Assembly (NCBI RefSeq): GCF_001278115.1
Contig: NZ_LIYD01000005.1
Location: 3,678,928-3,742,927 of the forward strand
DNA: 64,000 nt
Source of the DNA: Flavobacterium akiainvivens
Lineage (GTDB): Bacteria; Bacteroidota; Bacteroidia; Flavobacteriales; Flavobacteriaceae
Direction of reading: 5' to 3'
Within the stretch, counting starts at the first letter, position 1, and each line of letters starts with the position of its first letter. Position numbers and translations under genes: made by a program. Shown here in pieces: positions 40,780 to 49,487 of the stretch. The notes beneath the pieces are model-generated. The model was not told where the DNA came from and did no database searches. It saw only the letters and a list, made by a program, of their open reading frames with translations.

Positions 40780-42755
40780 AAGACAAAAAATTCTCGTACC
40801 GTATTTATGCAGTAGCCTTCGCAATTTTTGTGATGGCTATACTTGTTTCTGTAAAGTTGGCAAACATACAGTGGGTAGAGGGCGATTATTACCGTCAGCT
40901 GGCCCAGGATGCCACGGTTAAAGATTTTGCACTGCCATCTAACAGGGGCAATGTATATAGTTCAGATGGCAGCCTGCTGGCAACATCTATACCTAACTAC
41001 ACGGTAAGGTTTGATGCCCTGGCGCCAAAAGGTGAGGATTTTGATAAATACCGGCAGGGATTGGCTGATTCGCTTAGCATCATGCTGGGCAAGTCGTCAG
41101 AATTCTACTATTACGAGCTTGAAAAGGCGCGCAGGGAAAAAAACAGGTACATGCTTGTGGTAAAAGACCTGAGCTATACCGAGCTTACCCGTATAAAGTC
41201 GTTCCCGCTGTTTAACCTTGGGGCGTTTAAGGGTGGTGTTATTGTAGAAAACCGTATTGTGCGCGAGCATCCTATGGGCAAAATTGCAGAGCGCACCATA
41301 GGCTATGACCCGGGCCGCGATGTGGGTATAGAGGGGGCGTTTGCCCACTACCTTAAAGGGGAAGACGGCCGCCGCAAAATGCAGAAGATTGCTAAAAACC
41401 ACTGGAAGCCCATAAGCGATAATAACGAAAAAGAGCCTGTAGACGGCTATGATGTGGTAAGCACCATAAACGTGTACATACAGGATATTGCCCACCATGC
41501 GCTGCTAAAGCAGTTGGAGTATTATGAGGCAGATCACGGCTGTGTGGTGGTTATGGAAACCAAAACCGGCTACATAAGGGCTATAAGCAACCTGGGCCGC
41601 GCTACAGATGGTTCGTATTATGAAACCATAAACTATGCCGTGGGCGAGGCGCACGAGCCCGGTTCTACCTTTAAGCTGGCAGGTCTTTTGGCAATGCTTG
41701 AAGATGGTAAGGTAGATACCACCCAGGTGTTCGACTCTAAAGGCGGAGATATTACTTACTACGGCCGCCACGTGCACGATTCGCACAGGGGGGGCTACGG
41801 CAAGGTATCGCTGGCAAGGGGTTTTGAGCTGTCAAGCAATACCATACTGGTACAGGCGCTGTATGAGAGTTATAAAGATAACCCCAAGCAGTTCCTTAAG
41901 CGCCTTAACGAGTTTAACCTCGACCGCAAGCTGGGTGTGTCTATAAAGGGCGAAGCCAGCCCGCGCATACCAAAGCCGGGCGATAAAGGCTGGTCTAAGC
42001 TGTCACTGCCGTGGATGGGCTTTGGCTATGGCATAAGTGTAACGCCGCTGCAAACGCTAACACTGTATAACGCGGTGGCTAACAACGGCGAAATGGTAAA
42101 GCCGCTGTTTGTACAGGAAATTAAAGAGTGGGACAAGACCATTAAAACCTACGATAAGGTGGTGCTTAACCCTAAAATATGTAGCGATGAAACGCTGAAT
42201 AAAGTACGTAAGATTCTTGAAAATGTGGTAAAGAAGGGCACAGGCTCTAAGCTGTATTCGCCCAACTTTAGTATGGCGGGTAAAACAGGTACTGCCCAGG
42301 TTAACTATGGCAAAGGCAAAAGCAGGGATGGCGATATGTATTATGCGTCGTCTTTCGTGGGCTACTTCCCGGCAGATAACCCGCAGTATTCGTGCATTGT
42401 TATTATACACAAGCCGCATGTGGGCAAGGGCTATTATGGTGCCGATGTTAGCGGGCCGGTATTTAGCCGCATAGCGCAAAAAATATTTACCGATGCGCCT
42501 ACCACTAACGAGGTTAAAACGCTTAGTAAGCCGCTTAAGGCACAGGAAGACCTGTATGCTGGCTACTACAGCAAGGATAAAAAGAAAAGCACCGTGCCAA
42601 ATATTATAGGCATGAGCGGAATGGACGCTGTGGCGCTCCTGGGCGAAATGGGCTTTAAGGTAGAGGTTGTGGGCAGTGGCAAGGTTAAAAAGCAATCGCT
42701 GCAACCGGGCCAGGCTTTTCAGAAGAACCAAACTATAACACTCGAATTATTGTGA
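40770..42755 (+). CDS. ftsI: Division transpeptidase FtsI (PBP3) with C-terminal PASTA domain
   Basis: 661 residues. N-terminal membrane helix (about 13-33), pedestal domain (NRGNVYSSDGSLLATS), then the transpeptidase: active Ser299 in EPGSTFKLAG, SSN at 355-357, KTG at 505-507 (AGKTGTAQVNY). Residues from about 605 form one PASTA domain (VPNIIGMSGMDAVALLGEMG), which is usual for Bacteroidota FtsI but absent from E. coli FtsI. It cross-links septal peptidoglycan with FtsW. Its stop TGA shares a base with the murE ATG. Confidence 0.96.
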   Translation: MAVEDKKFSYRIYAVAFAIFVMAILVSVKLANIQWVEGDYYRQLAQDATVKDFALPSNRGNVYSSDGSLLATSIPNYTVRFDALAPKGEDFDKYRQGLADSLSIMLGKSSEFYYYELEKARREKNRYMLVVKDLSYTELTRIKSFPLFNLGAFKGGVIVENRIVREHPMGKIAERTIGYDPGRDVGIEGAFAHYLKGEDGRRKMQKIAKNHWKPISDNNEKEPVDGYDVVSTINVYIQDIAHHALLKQLEYYEADHGCVVVMETKTGYIRAISNLGRATDGSYYETINYAVGEAHEPGSTFKLAGLLAMLEDGKVDTTQVFDSKGGDITYYGRHVHDSHRGGYGKVSLARGFELSSNTILVQALYESYKDNPKQFLKRLNEFNLDRKLGVSIKGEASPRIPKPGDKGWSKLSLPWMGFGYGISVTPLQTLTLYNAVANNGEMVKPLFVQEIKEWDKTIKTYDKVVLNPKICSDETLNKVRKILENVVKKGTGSKLYSPNFSMAGKTGTAQVNYGKGKSRDGDMYYASSFVGYFPADNPQYSCIVIIHKPHVGKGYYGADVSGPVFSRIAQKIFTDAPTTNEVKTLSKPLKAQEDLYAGYYSKDKKKSTVPNIIGMSGMDAVALLGEMGFKVEVVGSGKVKKQSLQPGQAFQKNQTITLELL

Positions 42756-44215
42756 TGCTTTTACGCGACATATTATATAAAACATCTTTAGAGGCTGTTA
42801 GCGGCCCTACAGATATTGCTGTGGCAAAGATTGAGTTCGACAGCCGCCTTGTGGCGCAGGACGATGTTTTTGTGGCTATAAAAGGCACAGTGAGCGACGG
42901 CCACGCCTTTATTGGCAAAGCCATAGCGCAGGGTGCAAAAGCCATAGTGTGCGAAACCCTGCCCGAAGAAATTGCAGAAGGCGTTACCTATGTTGAGGTT
43001 AAGAGCGCCAGTGCTGCATTGGCATACATGGCCAGCAATTATTACGGCAACCCGTCTGAGCAGTTAAAGCTGGTGGGCATAACCGGTACTAACGGTAAAA
43101 CCACCATAGCCACGCTATTGTATCAGCTGTTTATGAATGCGGGCTTTAAAGCCGGGCTTTTAAGTACGGTAAAGATAATGGTAGACAAAACGGAGTATAA
43201 AGCTACGCACACTACTCCTGACAGCCTTACCATAAACAAATACCTGCGCATGATGGTAGACGCAGGGGCAGACTACTGCTTTATGGAGGTAAGCTCGCAC
43301 GGCATACACCAAAACCGCACCGAAGGGTTGCAATTTGCCGGGGGTATTTTTACCAACCTTAGCCATGACCACCTGGACTACCACAGCACTTTTGCTGAGT
43401 ACAGGGATGTAAAAAAATCGTTCTTTGACCATTTGCCGCGCCAGGCGTTTGCCCTGGTTAATGTAGATGATAAAAACGGGCTGGTAATGCTGCAAAACAC
43501 CATTGCAAAAAAACTTACCTACGGCCTTAAAACCTATGCTGATTACAAAGCCCAGATTCTGGAAAACCAGCTAAGCGGCCTGCTTCTTAAAATTAATAAC
43601 GAAGAGGTTTGGGTAAAGCTTATCGGCACATTCAATGCTTACAACCTGCTGGCCATTTATGGTGCTGCGGTTAACCTGGGCCTTGAAGACCGTGAGGTGC
43701 TTAGGCTTATGAGCGAGCTGGAAAGCGTAAGCGGCAGGTTTCAGTTTATTGTGTCTGAAACTAATGTAACAGCCATTGTAGACTATGCCCATACGCCCGA
43801 TGCGCTTGAAAATGTGCTTAATACCATTGAGAACATCCGCACGCGCAACGAGAAGCTTATAACCATTGTGGGCTGCGGTGGCGACAGGGATAAAACCAAG
43901 CGCCCCGTTATGGCACACATAGCCAGCAGCATGAGCGACCAGGCCATTTTTACCAGCGATAACCCGCGTAGTGAGGCGCCTGAGGATATTATTGAAGACA
44001 TGGAAAAAGGGGTAGAGCCCCAAAACTATAAAAAAACGGTAGCAGTGGTAGACCGCCGCCAGGCCATAAAAATAGCCTGCCAGCTGGCCCGCCCTAACGA
44101 CATTATACTCATAGCCGGCAAAGGCCATGAAACGTACCAGGAAATTAAGGGGGTGAAGTATGATTTTGATGACATGGAAACCGTGAAGGAAATTTTAGGC
44201 CAATTAAACAAATAG
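42755..44215 (+). CDS. murE: UDP-MurNAc-tripeptide ligase (meso-diaminopimelate adding)
   Basis: 486 residues from the ATG at 42755 (MLLRDILYKTSLEAV), overlapping the ftsI stop by one base. ATP-binding loop GITGTNGKTTIATLL (about 110-124), THTTPDS, VSSHGIHQNR and YAHTPDALENVL follow the Mur ligase order. The motif DNPR (TSDNPRSEAPEDI) marks the meso-diaminopimelate-specific branch rather than the lysine one. It adds the third residue of the stem peptide in the cytoplasm. Confidence 0.96.
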   Translation: MLLRDILYKTSLEAVSGPTDIAVAKIEFDSRLVAQDDVFVAIKGTVSDGHAFIGKAIAQGAKAIVCETLPEEIAEGVTYVEVKSASAALAYMASNYYGNPSEQLKLVGITGTNGKTTIATLLYQLFMNAGFKAGLLSTVKIMVDKTEYKATHTTPDSLTINKYLRMMVDAGADYCFMEVSSHGIHQNRTEGLQFAGGIFTNLSHDHLDYHSTFAEYRDVKKSFFDHLPRQAFALVNVDDKNGLVMLQNTIAKKLTYGLKTYADYKAQILENQLSGLLLKINNEEVWVKLIGTFNAYNLLAIYGAAVNLGLEDREVLRLMSELESVSGRFQFIVSETNVTAIVDYAHTPDALENVLNTIENIRTRNEKLITIVGCGGDRDKTKRPVMAHIASSMSDQAIFTSDNPRSEAPEDIIEDMEKGVEPQNYKKTVAVVDRRQAIKIACQLARPNDIILIAGKGHETYQEIKGVKYDFDDMETVKEILGQLNK

Positions 44216-44219
44216 CAAT

Positions 44220-45446
44220 ATGCTGTACTACTTATTTGAGTATTTAGACAAACACACAAACTTTCCGGGGGCGGGGGTGTTTCAGTACATTACGTTCCGT
44301 TCGGGTATGGCGGTGTTGCTGTCGCTTATTATCTCTACGGTGTTTGGCAAGCGCATTATTAACTTTTTGCGCAGGCAGCAAATAGGCGAAACCGTGCGCG
44401 AACTGGGACTTGAAGGCCAGAGCCAGAAGGCAGGTACGCCAACCATGGGTGGGCTTATTATTATCTTCAGTACGCTTATACCGGTGCTGTTGTTTGCCAA
44501 GCTCGATAACGTATACATCATGCTGCTGCTTATCACTACATTGTGGATGGGCACCATAGGGTTTATTGACGATTACATCAAGATATTCAAAAAAGATAAA
44601 GAAGGCCTTAAGGGCAGGTTTAAAGTAGTAGGCCAGGTAGGGCTTGGGCTTATAGTGGGCTACATACTGTACTTCCACCCGGGTGTTACGGTAAGGACAG
44701 ATACCGGTAAGGTAGACATTTTTGCCGAAGGCCGCACAGTAGTTGCCGCCACCCCGGTTGAAGAAAAATCGACTGCCACAACAATTCCGTTCTTTAAAAA
44801 TAATGAGTTTGACTATGCCGAGATATTGTCTTTTATGGGAGACGATTACAAAGACTATGCATGGCTGATATTTATACCGGTAGTGATTTTTATCATTACG
44901 GCAGTAAGCAACGGTGCTAACCTTACCGATGGTATAGACGGCCTCGCGGCAGGAACATCGGCCATTGCGGTGCTCACCCTGGGCATATTTGCCTTTGTTT
45001 CGGGTAACATCATTTTCAGTAATTACCTGAATATAATGTACATCCCCAATTCGGGGGAAATGACGGTGTACATCGCCGCGTTTGTAGGGGCTCTCATAGG
45101 CTTCCTCTGGTACAATACCTATCCGGCTTCGGTCTTCATGGGCGATACGGGCAGCCTTACCATAGGGGGCATAATAGCGGTACTGGCCATAGCGGTGCGC
45201 AAAGAGTTGCTTATACCGGTGCTGTGCGGCATCTTCCTGGCAGAAAACCTTTCGGTGGTTATGCAGGTAAGCTTCTTTAAGTACACCAAGAAAAAGTTTG
45301 GCGAAGGCCGCAGGATTTTCCTCATGGCGCCGCTGCACCACCACTACCAGAAAAAGGGCTACCACGAGAGTAAAATCGTTGCCCGCTTCTGGATCATAGC
45401 CATACTGCTTGCCATATTCAGCCTTGTATCATTAAAACTAAGGTAA
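44220..45446 (+). CDS. mraY: Phospho-MurNAc-pentapeptide transferase
   Basis: 408 residues, about ten membrane helices. Catalytic Asp pair in GFIDDYIKIFKKDKEGLKGR, NxxNLTDGIDGLAAG for Mg/nucleotide and MGDTGSLTIGG; the HHHYQKKGYHESKIV loop is the conserved cytoplasmic His region. Compared with E. coli MraY (360 residues) a periplasmic insertion of about 45 residues follows TM4 (VRTDTGKVDIFAEGRTVV ...), as in other Bacteroidota. It links MurNAc-pentapeptide to undecaprenyl phosphate to form lipid I. Confidence 0.96.
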   Translation: MLYYLFEYLDKHTNFPGAGVFQYITFRSGMAVLLSLIISTVFGKRIINFLRRQQIGETVRELGLEGQSQKAGTPTMGGLIIIFSTLIPVLLFAKLDNVYIMLLLITTLWMGTIGFIDDYIKIFKKDKEGLKGRFKVVGQVGLGLIVGYILYFHPGVTVRTDTGKVDIFAEGRTVVAATPVEEKSTATTIPFFKNNEFDYAEILSFMGDDYKDYAWLIFIPVVIFIITAVSNGANLTDGIDGLAAGTSAIAVLTLGIFAFVSGNIIFSNYLNIMYIPNSGEMTVYIAAFVGALIGFLWYNTYPASVFMGDTGSLTIGGIIAVLAIAVRKELLIPVLCGIFLAENLSVVMQVSFFKYTKKKFGEGRRIFLMAPLHHHYQKKGYHESKIVARFWIIAILLAIFSLVSLKLR

Positions 45447-45447
45447 T

Positions 45448-46782
45448 ATGAAAAGGTTAGTAGTGTTAGGCGGCGGGGAAAGCGGTGTGGGCACTGCCAT
45501 CCTGGGTAAGAAAAAAGGGTATGACGTGTTCCTTTCTGATTTCGGGAAGATAAAAAATAATTATAAAGAAGTTCTTGTACTTAATAAACTGGCCTGGGAA
45601 GAAGAAAAGCATACAGAGGAGTTAATCCTTAATGCCGATGTGGTAATGAAAAGCCCGGGCATACCCGATAAAAGCCCGATAGTAAAAAAGCTGAAGGAAA
45701 AGGGTGTACCGGTAATATCTGAAATTGAGTTTGCCAGAAAGTTTAGCGATGTAGAAACCATAGGCATAACGGGCAGCAACGGCAAAACCACCACCACCAT
45801 GCTAACGCACCATGTGCTTAAACAGGGCGGGCTTAATATGGGGCTGGCAGGCAACATTGGCAAAAGCTATGCCTGGCAGGTGGCCGAAAACAAGGTTGAG
45901 GGGTTTGTGCTTGAGCTGAGCAGCTTTCAGCTTGACGGTATTGTGGCCTATGCACCGCATATTGCCGTAATAACAAACATTAGCCCGGACCACCTTGACA
46001 GGTATGAGTACAACTACCAGCTGTATATAGCCGCCAAGTTCAGGATAACCATGAACCAGGGCAAAAAAGATTACCTGGTGTATGATGCCGATGACGAGGC
46101 CATAGCCAACTGGATGAAAGAACACAAAACCAAGGCGCAGTTAGTTCCCTTCTCGCTTTCGGGTAAAAATAAAAAAGGGCTGTATGTAGAAAACAACACA
46201 ATAGTAAGCACACTTAATAAAGGAGACTTTACCATGCCAATAAACGAATTATCTCTTGAAGGGAAACACAATGTAAAGAATGCAATGGCAGCAATAGCGG
46301 TAGCACAGCTAAAAAATATAAGGAAAAAAACCATAAGGGAGAGTATGTCTAACTTCTCTGGTGTAGAACACAGGCTTGAAAAAGTGCTTACCATACAAAA
46401 TGTAGAGTATATAAACGACAGTAAGGCTACCAATACAAACAGTACCTACTATGCGCTGGAAAGCATGACAAGGCCTACCGTGTGGATTGTGGGAGGTGTA
46501 GACAAGGGTAACGACTATAACGAGCTTATGCCGCTGGTGCGCGAAAAGGTAAAGGCCATTGTGTGCCTGGGTGTAGACAACAAGAAGATAGTAGATGCTT
46601 TTGGCAGCGTAACCGATGTTATGGTGGAAACCACAAGCATGACCGAAGCAGTTAAAATAGCCCAGAAGCTTGCCGAAAAGGGCGATACCGTACTACTAAG
46701 CCCTGCCTGTGCCAGCTTTGACCTGTTTGAAAACTATGAAGAGCGTGGCAAGCAGTTTAAAGCCGCGGTTCAGAATCTCTAA
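45448..46782 (+). CDS. murD: UDP-MurNAc-L-alanine:D-glutamate ligase
   Basis: 444 residues. N-terminal Rossmann-like domain (VVLGGGESGVGTAILGKKKG), MKSPGIPDKSPIV, ATP loop GITGSNGKTTTTMLTHHVL (about 109-127), ELSSFQLDGI, HLDRYEYNYQLYIAAK, NDSKATNTNSTYYAL and LLSPACASFDLFENYEERG. All MurD hallmarks are present. Adds D-Glu to UDP-MurNAc-Ala. Followed by a 107-nt spacer that carries repeats, the first break in an otherwise tight cluster. Confidence 0.96.
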   Translation: MKRLVVLGGGESGVGTAILGKKKGYDVFLSDFGKIKNNYKEVLVLNKLAWEEEKHTEELILNADVVMKSPGIPDKSPIVKKLKEKGVPVISEIEFARKFSDVETIGITGSNGKTTTTMLTHHVLKQGGLNMGLAGNIGKSYAWQVAENKVEGFVLELSSFQLDGIVAYAPHIAVITNISPDHLDRYEYNYQLYIAAKFRITMNQGKKDYLVYDADDEAIANWMKEHKTKAQLVPFSLSGKNKKGLYVENNTIVSTLNKGDFTMPINELSLEGKHNVKNAMAAIAVAQLKNIRKKTIRESMSNFSGVEHRLEKVLTIQNVEYINDSKATNTNSTYYALESMTRPTVWIVGGVDKGNDYNELMPLVREKVKAIVCLGVDNKKIVDAFGSVTDVMVETTSMTEAVKIAQKLAEKGDTVLLSPACASFDLFENYEERGKQFKAAVQNL

Positions 46783-46784
46783 GG

Positions 46785-46812
46785 AGTCAAAAGTCGAAAG
46801 ACAAAAGTCATA
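46785..46812. repeat. Heptamer array H6 (AGTCAAA word) after murD
   Basis: AGTCAAA, AGTCGAA, AGACAAA, AGTCATA: four 7-nt units beginning 2 nt after the murD stop codon. Reverse-complement word of the array before hemW. Confidence 0.8.
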
Positions 46813-46825
46813 AAGAGTGCGCTGT

Positions 46826-46862
46826 GTCATTCCGAACGAAGCGCAGCGGAGTTGAGGAATCT
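46826..46862. repeat. 37-nt exact repeat, copy 2, inside the dcw cluster
   Basis: Identical to 32984-33020 over 37 nt. It lies in the murD-ftsW spacer, 28 nt before the ftsW ATG. Confidence 0.92.
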
Positions 46863-46889
46863 TATTTTCTCACAAAAAGAATAAAAGTA

Positions 46890-48200
46890 ATGAAAGAATT
46901 AATCAATAACCTAAAGGGAGACAAAGGAATCTGGTCGTTTGTAATGCTACTGGCCCTTATCTCGTTCATGCCTGTTTTCAGTGCCAGCGCAAACCTGGTG
47001 TATGTAATAGGCAAGGGCTCTACCGTGGGTTATCTGGTTAAGCACCTGGTTCATATATTTATTGGTTTCGGGTTAATATACCTGGTGCACAAAATACCCT
47101 ACCACTACTACCGCGGCCTGTCTAAGCTGCTGTTACCGGTGGTGGCGCTGCTGCTGGTGTATACCTTTATGCAGGGCACGGTTATAGATGGTGCTAACGC
47201 CAGCCGCTGGATCAAGGTGCCGTTTATAGGCGTTACGTTCCAGACTTCGTCATTGGCAAACATAGTGCTTATGATATATGTGGCGCGCTACCTGGCCAAA
47301 ATGCAGGACAAGCCCATAACATTCAAATCGTCTGTAATAGAGCTGTGGGGGCCGGTGTTTATTATACTGGCGCTTATACTCCCGGCTAACTTTAGTACGG
47401 CAGCGCTTATGTTCAGTATGGTGAGCATGCTGGTGTTTGTAGGCGGCTATCCGCTAAGGTACCTGGGTGGTGTAATAGGTATAGGTGCGGCAATGCTTGC
47501 CATATTTATACTGTTTGCACTGGCATTCCCTAAAGCAATGCCTAACAGGGTACACACCTGGATGAGCCGTATAGAAAACTTTACCAATACCGAAGAAGGC
47601 GAAGACCAGTACCAGGTAGAAAAGGCTAAGATTGCCATAGCTACCGGCGGTGTGTATGGTGTGGGCCCGGGCAAGAGCGAGCAAAAGAACTTCCTGCCAC
47701 AGTCGTCTTCCGATTTTATCTTCGCTATTATAGTAGAAGAATACGGGCTGCTGGGCGGGCTAACGGTAATGTTTTTGTACCTCATGCTGTTCTTTAGGTT
47801 TTTGGTATCGGCACACAAGGCAAAATCGCTGTTTGGAAAACTATTAATTGTGGGGCTTGGTTTCCCTATCATATTCCAGGCACTTATAAACATGGGTGTA
47901 GCTACTGAGCTGCTGCCCACCACGGGGCAAACCCTGCCGCTTATCAGTAGCGGTGGTAGCTCAATATGGATGACGTGTATCTCTATAGGCATCATCATCA
48001 GCGTGACCAAGAAAGAAGAAGAGATAGCCGCCGAGATAAAAGAAAAAGAAGACCGCGAGGCCGTGCTGAACCAGTTGATTGAAGAGCACATCCTTCGCGA
48101 AAAGCAAAAGGAAGAAGCCGAAGCAGCAGGCATAGCCGAACCGGCAGCCTATTCGGTGGAAGATGCCGCAAACCCCATGCGGGCGGTAATGGGGAAATAA
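46890..48200 (+). CDS. ftsW: Septal peptidoglycan polymerase FtsW
   Basis: 436 residues from MKELINNLKGDKGIWSFVML; the longer in-frame start at 46824 runs through the 37-nt repeat and is rejected. About ten membrane helices of the SEDS family. GANASRWIKVP, LQPxxF-type segment LILPANFSTAALMF, and the late loop GVATELLPTTGQTLPLISSGGSS hold the conserved residues. The C-terminal cytoplasmic tail is a charged coil (KKEEEIAAEIKEKEDREAVL). It polymerises glycan strands at the septum with FtsI. Confidence 0.95.
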   Translation: MKELINNLKGDKGIWSFVMLLALISFMPVFSASANLVYVIGKGSTVGYLVKHLVHIFIGFGLIYLVHKIPYHYYRGLSKLLLPVVALLLVYTFMQGTVIDGANASRWIKVPFIGVTFQTSSLANIVLMIYVARYLAKMQDKPITFKSSVIELWGPVFIILALILPANFSTAALMFSMVSMLVFVGGYPLRYLGGVIGIGAAMLAIFILFALAFPKAMPNRVHTWMSRIENFTNTEEGEDQYQVEKAKIAIATGGVYGVGPGKSEQKNFLPQSSSDFIFAIIVEEYGLLGGLTVMFLYLMLFFRFLVSAHKAKSLFGKLLIVGLGFPIIFQALINMGVATELLPTTGQTLPLISSGGSSIWMTCISIGIIISVTKKEEEIAAEIKEKEDREAVLNQLIEEHILREKQKEEAEAAGIAEPAAYSVEDAANPMRAVMGK

Positions 48201-48324
48201 GGTGCTGAGTTTCTGAGGTACTTAGGTACTGAGGGAAAAGCGCAAAAATGAAATTTGATAATTAAAATATACGGTACTGAAAGGCTAAGAACCTTAGCGC
48301 CTCAGTACCTCAGAACCTTTAAGA
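48201..48324. repeat. Octamer array O8 in the ftsW-murG spacer
   Basis: Left arm GGTGCTGA, GTTTCTGA, GGTACTTA, GGTACTGA (48201-48232), starting at the base after the ftsW stop. Right arm CTGAAAGG, CTAAGAAC, CTTAGCGC, CTCAGTAC, CTCAGAAC, CTTTAAGA (48277-48324); the last unit ends on the A of the murG ATG. The arms are inverted relative to each other. Confidence 0.85.
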
Positions 48325-49415
48325 TGGGAAACAAGCGTTTTATTTTGAGCGGCGGCGGCACAGGCGGGCATATTTACCCGGCGGTGGCTATTGCCAATGG
48401 GCTTAAAGAGCGTTTCCCGGATTGCGAAATATTGTTTGTGGGCGCCAGCGACAAGATGGAGATGCAAAAGGTGCCGCAGGCGGGCTACAAAATAGAAGGC
48501 CTGTGGATTGCAGGCATACAGCGCAGGCTAACGCTTGATAACGCCATGTTTCCGCTAAAGCTGATGAGCAGTCTTATAAAGAGCCGCAAGATTGTAAAGA
48601 AGTTTAAGCCCGATGTGGTTATAGGTACCGGTGGTTTTGCCAGCGGGCCATTGCTTAGGGCCGCAGCCGGAATGGGCGTGCCAACGGTTATACAGGAGCA
48701 AAACTCCTACCCCGGCATTACCAACAAATGGCTGTCTAAGTTTGCGAAGAAAATATGTGTGGCCTACGATAACCTTGAGCGGTTTTTCCCGGCGCAAAAA
48801 ATAGTACACACCGGTAACCCGGTGCGCAGCGACCTGATAGGGGTAGAACAAAAAAGGGCAGAGGCCATTACAAAATTTAACCTCGACCCGAATAAAAAGA
48901 CCCTCTTGGTATTGGGCGGAAGCCTTGGTTCACGCCGCATCAACCAGCTTATTGCAAAAGAGCTGGTATGGCTACAGGCGCAAAACGTGCAGGTAATATG
49001 GCAGTGCGGCAAGTTTTATTTTGAAGAATACAGGCACTATGGCGATAAAGACGATGTTCAGGTGCTGAGTTTTATTGACAGGATGGATTTGGTGTATGCC
49101 GCGGCAGATGTGGTTATATCACGCAGCGGGGCATCATCGGTATCAGAGCTTTGCATAGTGGGCAAGCCGGTGCTGTTTATTCCCTCGCCTAACGTGGCGG
49201 AGGACCACCAGACCAAAAACGCCCAGGCCATTGTAGATAAAGAGGGTGCGTTATTGCTAAAAGAAGCTCAGCTCGACACGCAGTTTCAGCCGTTGTTTGA
49301 AGATTTGCTTTCAAACGACGATAAACGCCAAAAGCTGGGAGAAAATATTAAAAAGCTGGCAAAAATAAATGCCACACAAGATATAGTTGAAGAGATTGTA
49401 AAGCTATTAAAGTAA
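48324..49415 (+). CDS. murG: UDP-GlcNAc:lipid I N-acetylglucosaminyltransferase
   Basis: 363 residues from MGNKRFILSGGGTGGHIYPA; the in-frame start at 48255 would translate the octamer array and is rejected. GT28 fold: lipid-phosphate loop GGGTGGHIYPAVAIA, PDVVIGTGGFASGPLL, IQEQNSYPGITNKWL, TGNPVRSDL, VLGGSLGSRRIN and the UDP-GlcNAc site VVISRSGASSVSELCIVGKPVLFIPSP. It converts lipid I to lipid II at the inner face of the membrane. Confidence 0.96.
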   Translation: MGNKRFILSGGGTGGHIYPAVAIANGLKERFPDCEILFVGASDKMEMQKVPQAGYKIEGLWIAGIQRRLTLDNAMFPLKLMSSLIKSRKIVKKFKPDVVIGTGGFASGPLLRAAAGMGVPTVIQEQNSYPGITNKWLSKFAKKICVAYDNLERFFPAQKIVHTGNPVRSDLIGVEQKRAEAITKFNLDPNKKTLLVLGGSLGSRRINQLIAKELVWLQAQNVQVIWQCGKFYFEEYRHYGDKDDVQVLSFIDRMDLVYAAADVVISRSGASSVSELCIVGKPVLFIPSPNVAEDHQTKNAQAIVDKEGALLLKEAQLDTQFQPLFEDLLSNDDKRQKLGENIKKLAKINATQDIVEEIVKLLK

Positions 49416-49487
49416 GCTTCTTAGCTACTTAGCCTCTTAGCGCCTAAGCTAAGAAGCTCAGCGGCTCTGCGGCTTAGCAGCTCAGAA
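49416..49487. repeat. Octamer array O9 filling the murG-murC spacer exactly
   Basis: Nine 8-nt units with no remainder: GCTTCTTA, GCTACTTA, GCCTCTTA, GCGCCTAA, GCTAAGAA, GCTCAGCG, GCTCTGCG, GCTTAGCA, GCTCAGAA. The array begins at the base after the murG stop and ends at the base before the murC ATG. Confidence 0.92.

Noticed and set aside
44244..45365. Long open frame (373 codons) on the strand opposite mraY
   Set aside because: It is antisense to a well-supported gene, has the composition of a shadow frame (His/Tyr/Arg-rich) and no recognisable domain or promoter.
46824..46889. Upstream start for ftsW
   Set aside because: It would translate the 37-nt dispersed repeat; the ATG at 46890 gives the expected N-terminus.
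49416..49487. CRISPR array (repeated short units)
   Set aside because: Units are 7-8 nt, contiguous and degenerate, with no conserved 25-40 nt repeats or unique spacers and no cas genes.
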